This document shows, one piece after another, positions 9,009-18,086 of a stretch of 53,818 nucleotides of DNA (positions are counted from its first letter, which is position 1; the number at the start of each line of letters is the position of its first letter). The notes beneath the pieces were generated by a model that was given only the letters and a program-made list of their open reading frames with translations, was not told where the DNA came from and did no database searches. The position numbers and the translations under genes are program-made. The stretch is from an uncultured Anaerolineales bacterium (GTDB taxonomy: Bacteria > Chloroflexota > Anaerolineae > UBA4142), in contig CAIKBD010000488.1 of assembly GCA_903825565.1 (NCBI GenBank), positions 1-53,818 of the forward strand. Reading direction: 5' to 3'.

Positions 9009-10016
9009 ATGAAAGCAACGGGGCTTTTGGAAAAACAAGCGACACAATCAGATCAAGTCCTGCGGATTGAAAATCTGCATGTGGAATATCGTTCGGGTGG
9101 TGGCATTGCCAAAGCGGTCAACGGTGTGAACCTGACCTTGCACAAAGGCGAAGCCGTTGGGCTGGTAGGCGAAAGCGGCGCGGGCAAAACAACGACCGCG
9201 CTCTCGATTCTGAACCTGCTCCCGGAAGGTACGGGCTATATCACCAAAGGCGACATTTGGTTCAACAATGAATCAGTTTTGAAAAAGAGCGAAACGGAAC
9301 TCAACAAAATGCGCGGCGGACAAATCGGCATGGTGTTCGCCAATCCGTTGACCTCGCTCAATCCAGTGTTTACCATCGGGCATCAGGTGGCGATGGTGTT
9401 GATGAAACATCGCGGCATCAAAGAAAAACAAGCGAACGAAACTGTCAAGCAACTCTTGGAGATGGTGGGCATTCCGGGGGCGCGGCTCAACGATTATCCG
9501 TACCAACTTTCCGGCGGAATGCGCCAACGGGTCGGCATCATCGCGGCGTTGGCGTGCTCGCCGCAATTGCTCATCGCCGACGAACCGACCACCGCGCTCG
9601 ATGTGACGATTCAAGCGCAAATCCTGGAATTGATGAAAAAACTGCAAGCCGAGTATGCGTCGTCCTTGTTGATGATTACGCACAACCTGGGCATCATCTC
9701 CGAGCTGTGCCAACGCGTCGCGATCATGTACGGCGGCGAAATCGTCGAGTACGGCTCGGTGCGCGAAATTTTTACTGCGCCCAAACATTGGTACACTTAC
9801 GGACTGCTTCATGCAATTCCCAAGTTGACCGGTCCGCGCGAAACACTCGAAGCGTTGCCCGGCTTGGTTGCCAATGCCCAGAATTTACCGGCGGGGTGCA
9901 AGTTCCACGAACGGTGCAGTCATTGCTTGGAAAAATGCAAATCGCAAATTCCACCCATGTTCAAGATCACGGATAATCATTCCGTCGCGTGCTGGGATGT
10001 AGAGGGACAAGTATGA
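9009..10016 (+). CDS. ABC transporter ATPase, DppD/OppD type, with altered Q-loop
   Basis: The protein has 335 residues. Walker A is GESGAGKTT, the signature is [10 protein letters not shown] and Walker B is [14 protein letters not shown], all normal. The Q-loop, usually FQ(D/E)P, reads [12 protein letters not shown]: codon GCC at 9339-9341 puts Ala111 where Gln is expected. The C-terminus has the Cys-containing oligopeptide-transporter extension ([17 protein letters not shown]). The stop overlaps the next ATG as ATGA. It powers import together with the following ATPase; see the finding on site asymmetry. Confidence 0.92.
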   Translation: MKATGLLEKQATQSDQVLRIENLHVEYRSGGGIAKAVNGVNLTLHKGEAVGLVGESGAGKTTTALSILNLLPEGTGYITKGDIWFNNESVLKKSETELNKMRGGQIGMVFANPLTSLNPVFTIGHQVAMVLMKHRGIKEKQANETVKQLLEMVGIPGARLNDYPYQLSGGMRQRVGIIAALACSPQLLIADEPTTALDVTIQAQILELMKKLQAEYASSLLMITHNLGIISELCQRVAIMYGGEIVEYGSVREIFTAPKHWYTYGLLHAIPKLTGPRETLEALPGLVANAQNLPAGCKFHERCSHCLEKCKSQIPPMFKITDNHSVACWDVEGQV

Positions 10017-10999
10017 GCGAGCCATTGATCAAAATCGAGGGTCTGAAAAAATATTTCCCGGTCAAAAAAGGGATGCTCCATGCGATTGACGATTTCTCGC
10101 TCGACATTATGCCGATGGAAACGGTGGGGCTGGTGGGCGAGAGCGGTTGCGGCAAAAGCACCGTCGGCAATGTGCTCGTGCGCTTGCTGGATGCGACCGG
10201 CGGGCATGTTTGGTTTCAAGGTCAGGACGTGGTCAAAGCCAAGCCCAAGGAACTAAAAGAAATCCGGAAAAAAATGCAAATGATTTTCCAGGACCCGTAC
10301 TCGTCGCTCAATCCCCGGGAAACGGTCGGGGCGATTCTGTCCGCGCCCTATCAGATTCATCACCTTGCCAGCGGCAAAGAACTCAAGCACAAGGTCACGG
10401 AACTCGCTGTTTCAGTTGGACTCGAACCGTACATCCTGGAAAAATTTCCGCACGAGTTGGACGGCGGCAAACGCCAATTGACCGGCATTGCGCGCGCCTT
10501 GTCGCTCAATCCGAAATTCATCATTTGCGATGAACCCGTGTCCGCACTCGATGTTTCGGTGCAAGCCAAAATCATCAACTTGCTCATCAGCATGAAACAA
10601 AAAATGGGTTTGTCGTACCTGTTCATCTCGCACGACCTGAGTGTGGTGCGCCACATTTCTGACCGCGTGGCGATTATGTACCTCGGACAAATCGTCGAGA
10701 CCGCGCCGACCGAAGTGATTTTCGGCAACACGTTGCACCCGTACTCGATTGCGTTGCTGTCCGCCGTGCCCCAAGTGGATTCCAATAACAAATCGAAACG
10801 CATCGTGCTCAAGGGCGATGTACCCAGCCCGGTGAATCCGAAACCGGGTTGTCGTTTCGCGCCGCGGTGTTGGATGAGCGATGAGAAATGCAAAAGTGAA
10901 ACGCCGGCGCTCGTTGAGGTCGGGAGTGGACACCAGGTCGCGTGCCATTTCTGGAAGCAATCGCGCGCGCAAGCCCAGCGTGTGTTGAATGGCAATTGA
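10013..10999 (+). CDS. ABC transporter ATPase, DppF/OppF type, with LDGGK signature
   Basis: The protein has 328 residues. Walker A is GESGCGKST, the Q-loop [12 protein letters not shown] is intact and Walker B is [14 protein letters not shown]. The ABC signature, normally SGGQ, reads HELDGGKRQ with Asp150 in place of Ser. The C-terminal oligopeptide-type extension ([16 protein letters not shown]) is present. It overlaps the previous gene by four bases. With the DppD-like subunit it should form the ATPase heterodimer of the importer. Confidence 0.92.
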   Translation: MSEPLIKIEGLKKYFPVKKGMLHAIDDFSLDIMPMETVGLVGESGCGKSTVGNVLVRLLDATGGHVWFQGQDVVKAKPKELKEIRKKMQMIFQDPYSSLNPRETVGAILSAPYQIHHLASGKELKHKVTELAVSVGLEPYILEKFPHELDGGKRQLTGIARALSLNPKFIICDEPVSALDVSVQAKIINLLISMKQKMGLSYLFISHDLSVVRHISDRVAIMYLGQIVETAPTEVIFGNTLHPYSIALLSAVPQVDSNNKSKRIVLKGDVPSPVNPKPGCRFAPRCWMSDEKCKSETPALVEVGSGHQVACHFWKQSRAQAQRVLNGN

Positions 11000-11032
11000 C
11001 GCAAACGCGACGATGAAAAGAGACGGCACAGC

Positions 11033-12805
11033 GTGAACAAACATTATCGTTATGAAAATATCGAACTGTGGCAAGAGGCGGTTTGGGCAAATAAGATCAG
11101 CCCGATTGCTGGGTTGGTGAATTGGCTCGGCGCTCACGAGTCAGTGGATCCAGCGCCGTACAAAAATCCGGTGAATGGGCTGTCCGGCGATGCGTGCAAA
11201 ACCTTGCCGTACTATAATCTCAAGACCAACAGCGTCAATCGTCCCGAGGTCATCGCCGCGTGGCGAAACAAGGGTGTCTATTACGATTGCCGCGCGATGG
11301 GCGGCGTCGCGTGGCTGATCATGGCTCCGCTCGCGTGCCTGCAAAATTCCGGTGCGAAATTACCGGCGTTGCTCGTGATGCACCGCACCGACATCACCGA
11401 TCCGTACTGGGCGATGAAAACGCTGGAGCATTATCAAGCGTACAACGAGATGCTCGCGCAAGACCAGGACAAGCTCATCATCTACATTGCGACGCCCGCG
11501 CCGGATTTCAATCGCATCTATGTCAACATTCTCCAGGAAGCATTCGTCTTTGTCCCCGGTGACACGCAACAGGTTTTCCTCGATGTGAGTGTCGTCTACG
11601 AAAATGGTGGCACACTCAAAGACATTCGGGAATTTGTTTACAAGGATTCCAATCCCGATGCGGCGGTCGTCAAGTTTGGATCGGCGCACGTGCCGGCGCT
11701 GGACATTACCGGACTCTGGGAAAGCAAGTGCAGTCTCACGCGCGACCAAGTGACCAAACTCAATTGGAGTTCCGCAAATTTCGACCTGGATCGCGTCATT
11801 CACAGCGAGACCGGCAAGAAAATGATCGAGGGCATCGCGCTCGAATATCAATTCGATTCGGTGGATGATCCTGGGTTTATCCAGTACTGGGCGGAGCGCG
11901 GTCTCAAATACGTCAGCCACGTGACCCAGTTGCGGCGATGGAAAGCGGCGATTCCCTTCGGCGCGTTGCAAATGCCGGAGAAAAAACTGCCGGTCATTTG
12001 CGTGATGCAAGAAGTCAATCATGCGAACGAACATCTCGCCGTCACCGAAGCGAGTTATTTCTATGAATATTTTCGCATCGCCGCGCAGGGCGATTGCATC
12101 CTCGTGAATTTTGTCCTGGAAGACCCGAACGACAACGACCTGTTGTGCGACATTCTCGATCAAGCATTCGCGCTTTATCCGATTGACCCAGGTCGCGTGT
12201 ACATCGCCGGGCATTCGCACAACGGACACTATGCGCTCGAATTCGCCGAACGCCATCCCAGGTTGATCGCCGCCGTTGCGACCCTGGGTGATCCACCGGG
12301 CTTGATGACGACCGGGTTGATTCCGTTCACCGATGAAAAGGTTGAGCAGTTGCGAACGCGGGATATTCCTCTAATCAATCTTGTCGGCTACGTCGAACCC
12401 AAATGTCATTTCCCGCTCAACCAGGATGCGGCGGGCTATCGCACATTGCAAGACGTGGGACCGCTCGTCACGTTTGAACAGCGCGCGGCAAGTTGGCGGA
12501 GACGATTGCGTGCGTTCAATTGTCCGGACAAATCGTTGCAAGAAATTCAAGCGACACAAAACAGTCCCGATCAAGCCATTCGATTGCTCGGCATTCCAGG
12601 GGACAAGAGCGCGACATTGTGGCTGGATGGTTTTGAACTCTACATCGTGGACATTAAAAACAACGAGGGCAAATTTCATTTGCGAATGGTGGCGGAAGAA
12701 AACATGCCGCACAACACCACGCCCGCGCAACAGGTCATGTCCTGGTCGTTTATGCGCCGCTTTGCGCGCGACACGGCAACCGGCAAGACGATTGAACTCG
12801 ATTAA
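11033..12805 (+). CDS. Large alpha/beta-hydrolase-like protein A (putative esterase), GTG start
   Basis: The protein has 590 residues and no signal peptide. The C-terminal half contains RVYIAGHSHNGHYALEFAERHP, a strand-elbow-helix pattern with GHSHNG as the probable nucleophile elbow (Ser395), as in esterase and PHB-depolymerase-like hydrolases. The N-terminal half is not recognised. A full-length paralogue lies at 21613-23379, sharing for example the N-terminus MNK-Y-Y, the segment EASYFYEYFRIAAQGDC and the same elbow. It follows the ABC transporter by 33 bases, so it may act on the imported compound. The start GTG precedes NKHYRYENIELW, matching the paralogue start. Confidence 0.75.
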   Translation: MNKHYRYENIELWQEAVWANKISPIAGLVNWLGAHESVDPAPYKNPVNGLSGDACKTLPYYNLKTNSVNRPEVIAAWRNKGVYYDCRAMGGVAWLIMAPLACLQNSGAKLPALLVMHRTDITDPYWAMKTLEHYQAYNEMLAQDQDKLIIYIATPAPDFNRIYVNILQEAFVFVPGDTQQVFLDVSVVYENGGTLKDIREFVYKDSNPDAAVVKFGSAHVPALDITGLWESKCSLTRDQVTKLNWSSANFDLDRVIHSETGKKMIEGIALEYQFDSVDDPGFIQYWAERGLKYVSHVTQLRRWKAAIPFGALQMPEKKLPVICVMQEVNHANEHLAVTEASYFYEYFRIAAQGDCILVNFVLEDPNDNDLLCDILDQAFALYPIDPGRVYIAGHSHNGHYALEFAERHPRLIAAVATLGDPPGLMTTGLIPFTDEKVEQLRTRDIPLINLVGYVEPKCHFPLNQDAAGYRTLQDVGPLVTFEQRAASWRRRLRAFNCPDKSLQEIQATQNSPDQAIRLLGIPGDKSATLWLDGFELYIVDIKNNEGKFHLRMVAEENMPHNTTPAQQVMSWSFMRRFARDTATGKTIELD

Positions 12806-12823
12806 TTTCGATTGGAGGGGATG

Positions 12824-13777
12824 ATGGAATTCATAAAGACCAAGGTGCTCAAACGCGAAGAACCGCTTGATACACTGAGCGCGGCGTATATGAAATTGCT
12901 CCGCGAAAAAGATAAAACGAAAAAAGTCTACGGCATTGATCCGTACGCCGAAGTGTACCAATTCCGCGATAATGTCTACGGCATTCTGACCGAAAGTTTG
13001 GATGGCATGGGCGCGCCGTGGATGTACTTGATCGTCGGTCCCGAAAAAGCGATGCTAATTGATACAAGTTTCGGGCTGGGCAACCTCAAAGGTTTGGTCA
13101 ATGAAATCACCGGCGGGATGGAATTGGTCGTGGTCAACACGCACGCCACGTTCGATCACTCGTACGGCAACCATCAATTCGAGCGCGTGTACTGCCACGA
13201 GTTTTGTGTGCCGTATCTGCAAAAACAATTGACGCCCAAGTTGTGGGACTTTTTGTTCGACGAAAACGGCAACGGCAAATGGGCAGAGTTCGACAAGCGC
13301 GACATGATCCAATACAAGGAATATGAAATGATCGGGTGTCCGAATGGTCACATTTTCAACCTGGGCAAGGATCACGATATCGAATTGGTTTTCATGCCGG
13401 GGCATCAAGCCGGTCACGCCGCATTCCTCGACAAGAAAAATCGCATCTTGTTTGGCGGCGATGATTTTTGCAGTATGCGCGTTGGGCTGGGTGGACCCAA
13501 AGAAGGTTTGCCGTACGGCGAGTACGCGACTGTGACCGCGCTCGCGCGCGAACTTGAAAAACTCGTCAAGCGCACGAACGAATTCGATGTGATCTACCCA
13601 GGGCATTTCATGGTTGAACTCGATAACTCGGTGGTGCAAAATTTGTTGGAGGCGTGCCAGGCGGTCGTCGCCAATCCCAACGACTATGACTACTTGCATG
13701 TGCTCAAGGGCAAGACGTACAAACTCAAATACATCAAAGAGTTTGGCGTCCTGGGTTACACCGACCGCAGTGTTTGA
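12824..13777 (+). CDS. Metallo-beta-lactamase-fold hydrolase 1 (altered metal motif)
   Basis: The protein has 317 residues. After a 50-residue N-terminal extension the fold is visible: LIDTSFGLG, the metal motif NTHATFDH, MPGHQAGHAAF, GGDD, and YPGH near the end. The canonical HxHxDH has become H-A-T-F-D-H, losing the second His, so binding of metal 1 may be weakened or different. ATG 12824 sits five bases after GGAGG; an ATG at 12821 is possible. It is the first of three adjacent MBL-fold genes. Confidence 0.85.
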   Translation: MEFIKTKVLKREEPLDTLSAAYMKLLREKDKTKKVYGIDPYAEVYQFRDNVYGILTESLDGMGAPWMYLIVGPEKAMLIDTSFGLGNLKGLVNEITGGMELVVVNTHATFDHSYGNHQFERVYCHEFCVPYLQKQLTPKLWDFLFDENGNGKWAEFDKRDMIQYKEYEMIGCPNGHIFNLGKDHDIELVFMPGHQAGHAAFLDKKNRILFGGDDFCSMRVGLGGPKEGLPYGEYATVTALARELEKLVKRTNEFDVIYPGHFMVELDNSVVQNLLEACQAVVANPNDYDYLHVLKGKTYKLKYIKEFGVLGYTDRSV

Positions 13778-13792
13778 GTCAAGGGAGCGCAT

Positions 13793-13823
13793 TGTAGAGA
13801 CGTTGCAATGCAATGTCTCTACA
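13793..13823. repeat. Imperfect palindrome, possible intergenic repeat element
   Basis: TGTAGAGACGTTGCA and TGCAATGTCTCTACA form a nearly complete 31-base palindrome in the gap between two MBL-fold genes. It is followed by ATTTTGTTTT, so it could also reduce read-through. From memory, palindromes built on GTAGAGACG with CGTCTCTAC are dispersed in many Chloroflexota and cyanobacterial genomes. Confidence 0.65.
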
Positions 13824-13846
13824 TTTTGTTTTAGGGATCATTCAGC

Positions 13847-14704
13847 ATGAATCAACTCAACTTTTTCAGCCACGAACAAATTTCGCAACGGCTCTGGATT
13901 TTTACCGAGGGCTATTCGATGGTGCACCGCTTTACGATTGGCGTCATCATCGGCGACGAAAAAATTCTCGTCGTTGATTCAGGTCTCGGCGCGACGAACG
14001 ATTTGCGCGAAACGATTGAGAGCGTCGTCGGAAAAGACAAACCGCTCATTTGCGTTTGCACGCATCTGCATCCCGATCATGCCGGCAGTGCCAAGCGCTT
14101 TGACGAAGCGTACTGCAGTCACCTCGATTGGCCCGCGCGTTCGGATTTTGCGTTGAACGCGCAACAACGCTTGACCGACTTGGAAGGATTTTCGCTCAAC
14201 AATGCCGAGGTGCTGGCATACGGCAAGACGCACATTATCGAAAATGCCGATTCGACATTCAAGGACATCCAGGACGGCGACATTTTCGATTTAGGCGGCG
14301 TTCAGATCGAAGCGGTGCATGTGCCGGGTCACTCGGCGGGGAGCATGGCGTTTTTCAATCGCGCCGAAAAATATGTGTTTACCGGCGATGCCATCAACAC
14401 CGATGTGCGTTTGCGAAAACTGGGACGCGCTGGCTTTTCAAGTTACATCGAAATGCTCAGTCGCTTTATCGCGCGTGTGGGCGAGGATGTTACGCTTTAT
14501 CCCGCGCATCTGCCACTCGCGATGGATATTTCGATTGCGCGAAATCTCATCGTGATTTGCCAAGACCTGCTCGACGGAAATACGGCGGGCGATCCGCCGG
14601 GCGAAACGATTTTCGCCGAACGCAACAACAACCCAGATGTCCGGATGCATTATTACAACAACACCTGCATCGTTTACAGTGAAAAAATGCTGGCGGAGAG
14701 TTGA
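13847..14704 (+). CDS. Metallo-beta-lactamase-fold hydrolase 2 (canonical motif)
   Basis: The protein has 285 residues, beginning MNQLNFFSHEQISQRLW. It has the complete motif set: VVDSGLG, CTHLHPDHAGS (HxHxDH intact), VPGHSAGSMAF, TGDAIN and YPAHLP. It closely resembles the next gene (TEGYSMVHRFTIGV is identical in both). The MBL superfamily includes lactonases, glyoxalase II and phosphodiesterases, so only a hydrolase role is proposed. This paralogue is the best candidate for a fully active binuclear enzyme among the three. Confidence 0.87.
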   Translation: MNQLNFFSHEQISQRLWIFTEGYSMVHRFTIGVIIGDEKILVVDSGLGATNDLRETIESVVGKDKPLICVCTHLHPDHAGSAKRFDEAYCSHLDWPARSDFALNAQQRLTDLEGFSLNNAEVLAYGKTHIIENADSTFKDIQDGDIFDLGGVQIEAVHVPGHSAGSMAFFNRAEKYVFTGDAINTDVRLRKLGRAGFSSYIEMLSRFIARVGEDVTLYPAHLPLAMDISIARNLIVICQDLLDGNTAGDPPGETIFAERNNNPDVRMHYYNNTCIVYSEKMLAES

Positions 14705-14711
14705 GATCAAC

Positions 14712-15560
14712 ATGCGACGTTTAAATTTTTACAGTCACGAAAAAATATCGGATCGAATCGTCGTGGTGACCGAAGGGTACTCGATGGTGCACCGGTTTAC
14801 CATCGGCGTAGTGATCGGCGACAAACAGGTGCTCGTCATTGACAGCGGTCTGGGCATGACCGGCGATTTGCGCCCTTACATCGAATCCATCGTGGGACGC
14901 AAGAAACCGCTCCTCTGCGTTTGCACACACGGCAACATTGATCACATCGGCGCGGCGTGCACGTTCGATGAAGCGTATCTCAATCACGGCGACTGGGATG
15001 ATGTGGCGCGCGCGTTGGATCGAGAGCGACGGATGCGCGACCTGAATTCGTTTTCCTTGTTCAACAAAGAAGTCGTCGAGTATGGGCGCGTGCACATGGT
15101 TGACAATAGCAAGACCGAGTTCAAGGATGTGGTCGAAGGACAAAACTTTGACCTGGGCGGAGTTGTCGTCGAGCCGATTGATTTGTACGGACATACCTGG
15201 GGACATTACGGTTTTTACATTCGCCAGGAAAACATCGCGTTCGGCGGCGATGGCATCAACGTGGATACGCATCTCAAACGACTCGACCGCGCGGGATTGT
15301 TCAAGTATCGCGATACCTTGCGTCGCTTCCTGTCCATCACCGGCGACGATGTGAAAATTTATGCGGGGCACTTGAATCGCCCGCACAAATCGAACGTGGC
15401 GAAAAATGTTGCGCTCGCATGTGAAGAGGTGGCGAACGGACAGACCCAGGGCGATCCGCCTGCCGAAACGATCTTCCTCGAAAAAACCGGCAACCCGGCG
15501 ATGCGAATGCACTATCACGGCAACAGTTGCATCATTTACGATGCGAGCAGGTTGAAATAG
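14712..15560 (+). CDS. Metallo-beta-lactamase-fold hydrolase 3 (altered metal motif)
   Basis: The protein has 282 residues and is a tandem paralogue of the preceding gene, from which it is separated by seven bases. Motifs: VIDSGLGMTGD, CTHGNIDHIGA, YGHTWGHYGF, GGDGIN and AGHLN. The HxHxDH motif reads H-G-N-I-D-H, with the second His replaced by Asn, so metal 1 lacks one ligand. It may be an inactive partner of hydrolase 2 or have shifted substrate or metal use. Confidence 0.85.
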   Translation: MRRLNFYSHEKISDRIVVVTEGYSMVHRFTIGVVIGDKQVLVIDSGLGMTGDLRPYIESIVGRKKPLLCVCTHGNIDHIGAACTFDEAYLNHGDWDDVARALDRERRMRDLNSFSLFNKEVVEYGRVHMVDNSKTEFKDVVEGQNFDLGGVVVEPIDLYGHTWGHYGFYIRQENIAFGGDGINVDTHLKRLDRAGLFKYRDTLRRFLSITGDDVKIYAGHLNRPHKSNVAKNVALACEEVANGQTQGDPPAETIFLEKTGNPAMRMHYHGNSCIIYDASRLK

Positions 15561-15564
15561 AAAT

Positions 15565-17082
15565 ATGAGATATTTATTGGCGCACGACCTGGGAACGTCC
15601 GGCAACAAGGCAACGTTGTATACGGTTGAAGGTGCGCTCGTGAAAAGCACCGTGTATGCCTACCCCGTTTATTATTTCAACAACAACTGGGCGGAGCAAG
15701 ACGCCGACGATTGGTGGCGAGCCGTTTGCGCGACCACGCATGAAATTTTGCAAGGTATCAACAAAGAAGATGTAGTTGCTGTTTCGTTTAGCGGACAAAT
15801 GATGGGGTGCTTGTGTGTGGATCGCAACGGGCAACCGCTGAGAAGATCGATCATCTGGGCAGACCAACGCGCGATCCGCGAGATGGACGAGATCAAGGAA
15901 CACATCAGCGCGGAAAAATTTTATCGTATCACCGGTCATCGCATCAGCGCGTCGTATACGCTTCAAAAATTGATGTGGATCAAAAACAACGAACCCCAGG
16001 TCTATGCCCAGACATTCAAAGTGCTGAACGCCAAGGATTATATTTTATTCAAGTTGACCGGCAGGTTCGTGACCGATTATTCGGATGGCACGAGCACGAA
16101 CATGGTAGACCTGAATCGTCTGGTGTGGTCGGATGAAATCATCACGACGATGGGGATGGATGGCGACAAGATGCCCGAACTCTTGGCGTCCACCGCCATC
16201 GTTGGCAATGTGACGAAACAAGCGGCGCAAGAAACCGGATTCTCGGAAAAGACGCTCGTGATTTGCGGCGGTGGCGATGGCGCGTGTGCGGCAGTTGGCG
16301 CGGGGTGTGTCAAAGAAGGCGTCGCGTACAACGTCGTCGGTTCATCGTCCTGGATTTCGATCAGCACACGCAAGCCGATCTATGACGAACAGATGCGAAC
16401 GTTCAATTGGGCGCACGTCGTCCCAGGATACGTTCTGCCGTGCGGTACGATGCAAGCGGCAGGCGTTTCGTACAACTGGCTCAAGCATGAAATCTGCACG
16501 AGCGAAGTGGCGCAAGCGGAGAAACTGGGTGTCAGTCCGTATCAATTGATGGATGCGGAAATCGCTAAATCGCCGGCGGGCGCGCGCGGATTATTATTTT
16601 TGCCGTACCTTCTCGGCGAGCGTAGTCCCCGGTGGAACCCGAATGCGCGCGGCGCGTTTATCGGCTTGAAAGTCGAGCACAAACGCGAAGATGTTTTGCG
16701 ATCCGTCCTCGAAGGCATCACATTGAACCTGAATGTAATCCTGGACGTGTTCAAACAGCAAACCGACATTCAAGAAATCGTGGCAATCGGTGGCGGAGCC
16801 AAAGGCAAGGTCTGGCATCAAATCATGGCGGACATTTACGGCGTCAAAATCTTGCGCCCCAATTATCTCGAAGAAGCCACCTCGATGGGCGCGGCTGTTG
16901 TCGGCGGGGTGGGCGCGGGCGTGTTCAAAAGTTTTGATGTGATTGACCAATTTATCCGCATCGAGTCCGAGCAAATGCCGATTGAATCGAATCGCCGAGT
17001 GTACGAAAAAATGATGCCCATTTTTGAAAAAAGTTATCATGCGCTCCTGGATGTTTATCAAGACCTGGCGGCGTTGGGATGA
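15565..17082 (+). CDS. FGGY-family carbohydrate kinase (xylulokinase-like)
   Basis: The protein has 505 residues, typical for FGGY kinases, which phosphorylate sugars or polyols with ATP. The N-terminal phosphate-binding loop HDLGTSGNKATLYT, the middle block GGGDGACAAVGAG, and the C-terminal IGGGAKGKVWHQIMAD plus SMGAAVVGG fit the xylulokinase group best. The true substrate cannot be read from the sequence; xylulose, ribulose and polyols are all handled by close relatives. It starts four bases after the MBL gene, so it is surely in the same transcript. Confidence 0.9.
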   Translation: MRYLLAHDLGTSGNKATLYTVEGALVKSTVYAYPVYYFNNNWAEQDADDWWRAVCATTHEILQGINKEDVVAVSFSGQMMGCLCVDRNGQPLRRSIIWADQRAIREMDEIKEHISAEKFYRITGHRISASYTLQKLMWIKNNEPQVYAQTFKVLNAKDYILFKLTGRFVTDYSDGTSTNMVDLNRLVWSDEIITTMGMDGDKMPELLASTAIVGNVTKQAAQETGFSEKTLVICGGGDGACAAVGAGCVKEGVAYNVVGSSSWISISTRKPIYDEQMRTFNWAHVVPGYVLPCGTMQAAGVSYNWLKHEICTSEVAQAEKLGVSPYQLMDAEIAKSPAGARGLLFLPYLLGERSPRWNPNARGAFIGLKVEHKREDVLRSVLEGITLNLNVILDVFKQQTDIQEIVAIGGGAKGKVWHQIMADIYGVKILRPNYLEEATSMGAAVVGGVGAGVFKSFDVIDQFIRIESEQMPIESNRRVYEKMMPIFEKSYHALLDVYQDLAALG

Positions 17083-17091
17083 AATGAGAAT

Positions 17092-18081
17092 ATGAAATAC
17101 ACTTATCTGGGTCGAAGCGGAATGCGCGTCAGTCGCTTGTGTCTCGGCACGATGAACTTTGGCTCGCACACGCCCGAGCAAGACGCCTTTGCGATTATGG
17201 ACAAGGCGCTTGAAGTGGGCATCAATTTTTTCGACACAGCGAACGAGTACGGCAAACACAACAACGGTCGTACCGGTTGGACGGAAGAAATTATCGGACG
17301 CTGGTTTGCGTTGGGCGGCGGTAGGCGTGAAAAGGTCGTCCTGGCGACCAAGGTGTACGCAAACATGAAAGACGAGACCGAAGGACCGAATGCCATCCCA
17401 GGTCTATCCGCGTTCAAAGTGCGCCGACACATCGAAGGTTCGCTAAAACGTTTGCAGACCGGCCACGTCGAACTATACCAGATGCACCACATTGACCGAC
17501 ACGCGAACTGGAACGAGATGTGGGGTGTGTTTGAAAACCTGGTCAACCAAGGCAAGGCGTACTACATCGGCTCCAGCAATTTTGGCGCACGTCACTTGAT
17601 TTACGCGCAGACCGCCGCGAACAATCGGCATTTCCTGGGTCTCATCAACGAGCAACACAAATACAATTTGTTGTGCCGCTTGCCTGAACTCGAAGTGTTG
17701 CCGACTGCCCGTGACCTGGGGATTGGCATTACGCCCTGGAGTCCGTTGTTCATGGGCTTGCTTAGCGGCAGTGTGTTGAAGACGATTGATGCGAACCAAC
17801 GATCTGTCAAGTACGCCGGCAAATTGAGCGATGCGCAGATCGCGCAACTCACCATCTATTCCGAACTCTGCAAACAAATCGGCGAGAGCGAATCCACCGT
17901 TGCGTTGGCGTGGTTGCTGGCAAACCCAGTTGTTACCGCGCCAATCATCGGACCGCGCACGGTCGAGCAGTTGGAAAACTCATTGCGCGCGGTCGAGGTC
18001 GAGCTGACCCAGGATGTCATGAAAAAACTCGATGAGATATTCCCAGGTCCGGGCGAATCGCCGGAAGCTTACACCTGGTAA
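17092..18081 (+). CDS. Aldo/keto reductase
   Basis: The protein has 329 residues and an (alpha/beta)8-barrel pattern. The catalytic tetrad is visible: Asp in FFDTANEYG, Tyr in NEYG, Lys in LATKV, and His in YQMHHIDR. The C-terminal NADP-binding region includes PIIGPRTVEQLENSLRAVEV. It reduces aldehydes or ketones, or oxidises the alcohol, with NADP(H). Position between a sugar kinase and a phosphotriesterase-like gene points to carbohydrate or polyol breakdown; the substrate is unknown. Confidence 0.92.
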   Translation: MKYTYLGRSGMRVSRLCLGTMNFGSHTPEQDAFAIMDKALEVGINFFDTANEYGKHNNGRTGWTEEIIGRWFALGGGRREKVVLATKVYANMKDETEGPNAIPGLSAFKVRRHIEGSLKRLQTGHVELYQMHHIDRHANWNEMWGVFENLVNQGKAYYIGSSNFGARHLIYAQTAANNRHFLGLINEQHKYNLLCRLPELEVLPTARDLGIGITPWSPLFMGLLSGSVLKTIDANQRSVKYAGKLSDAQIAQLTIYSELCKQIGESESTVALAWLLANPVVTAPIIGPRTVEQLENSLRAVEVELTQDVMKKLDEIFPGPGESPEAYTW

Positions 18082-18086
18082 GCAAA

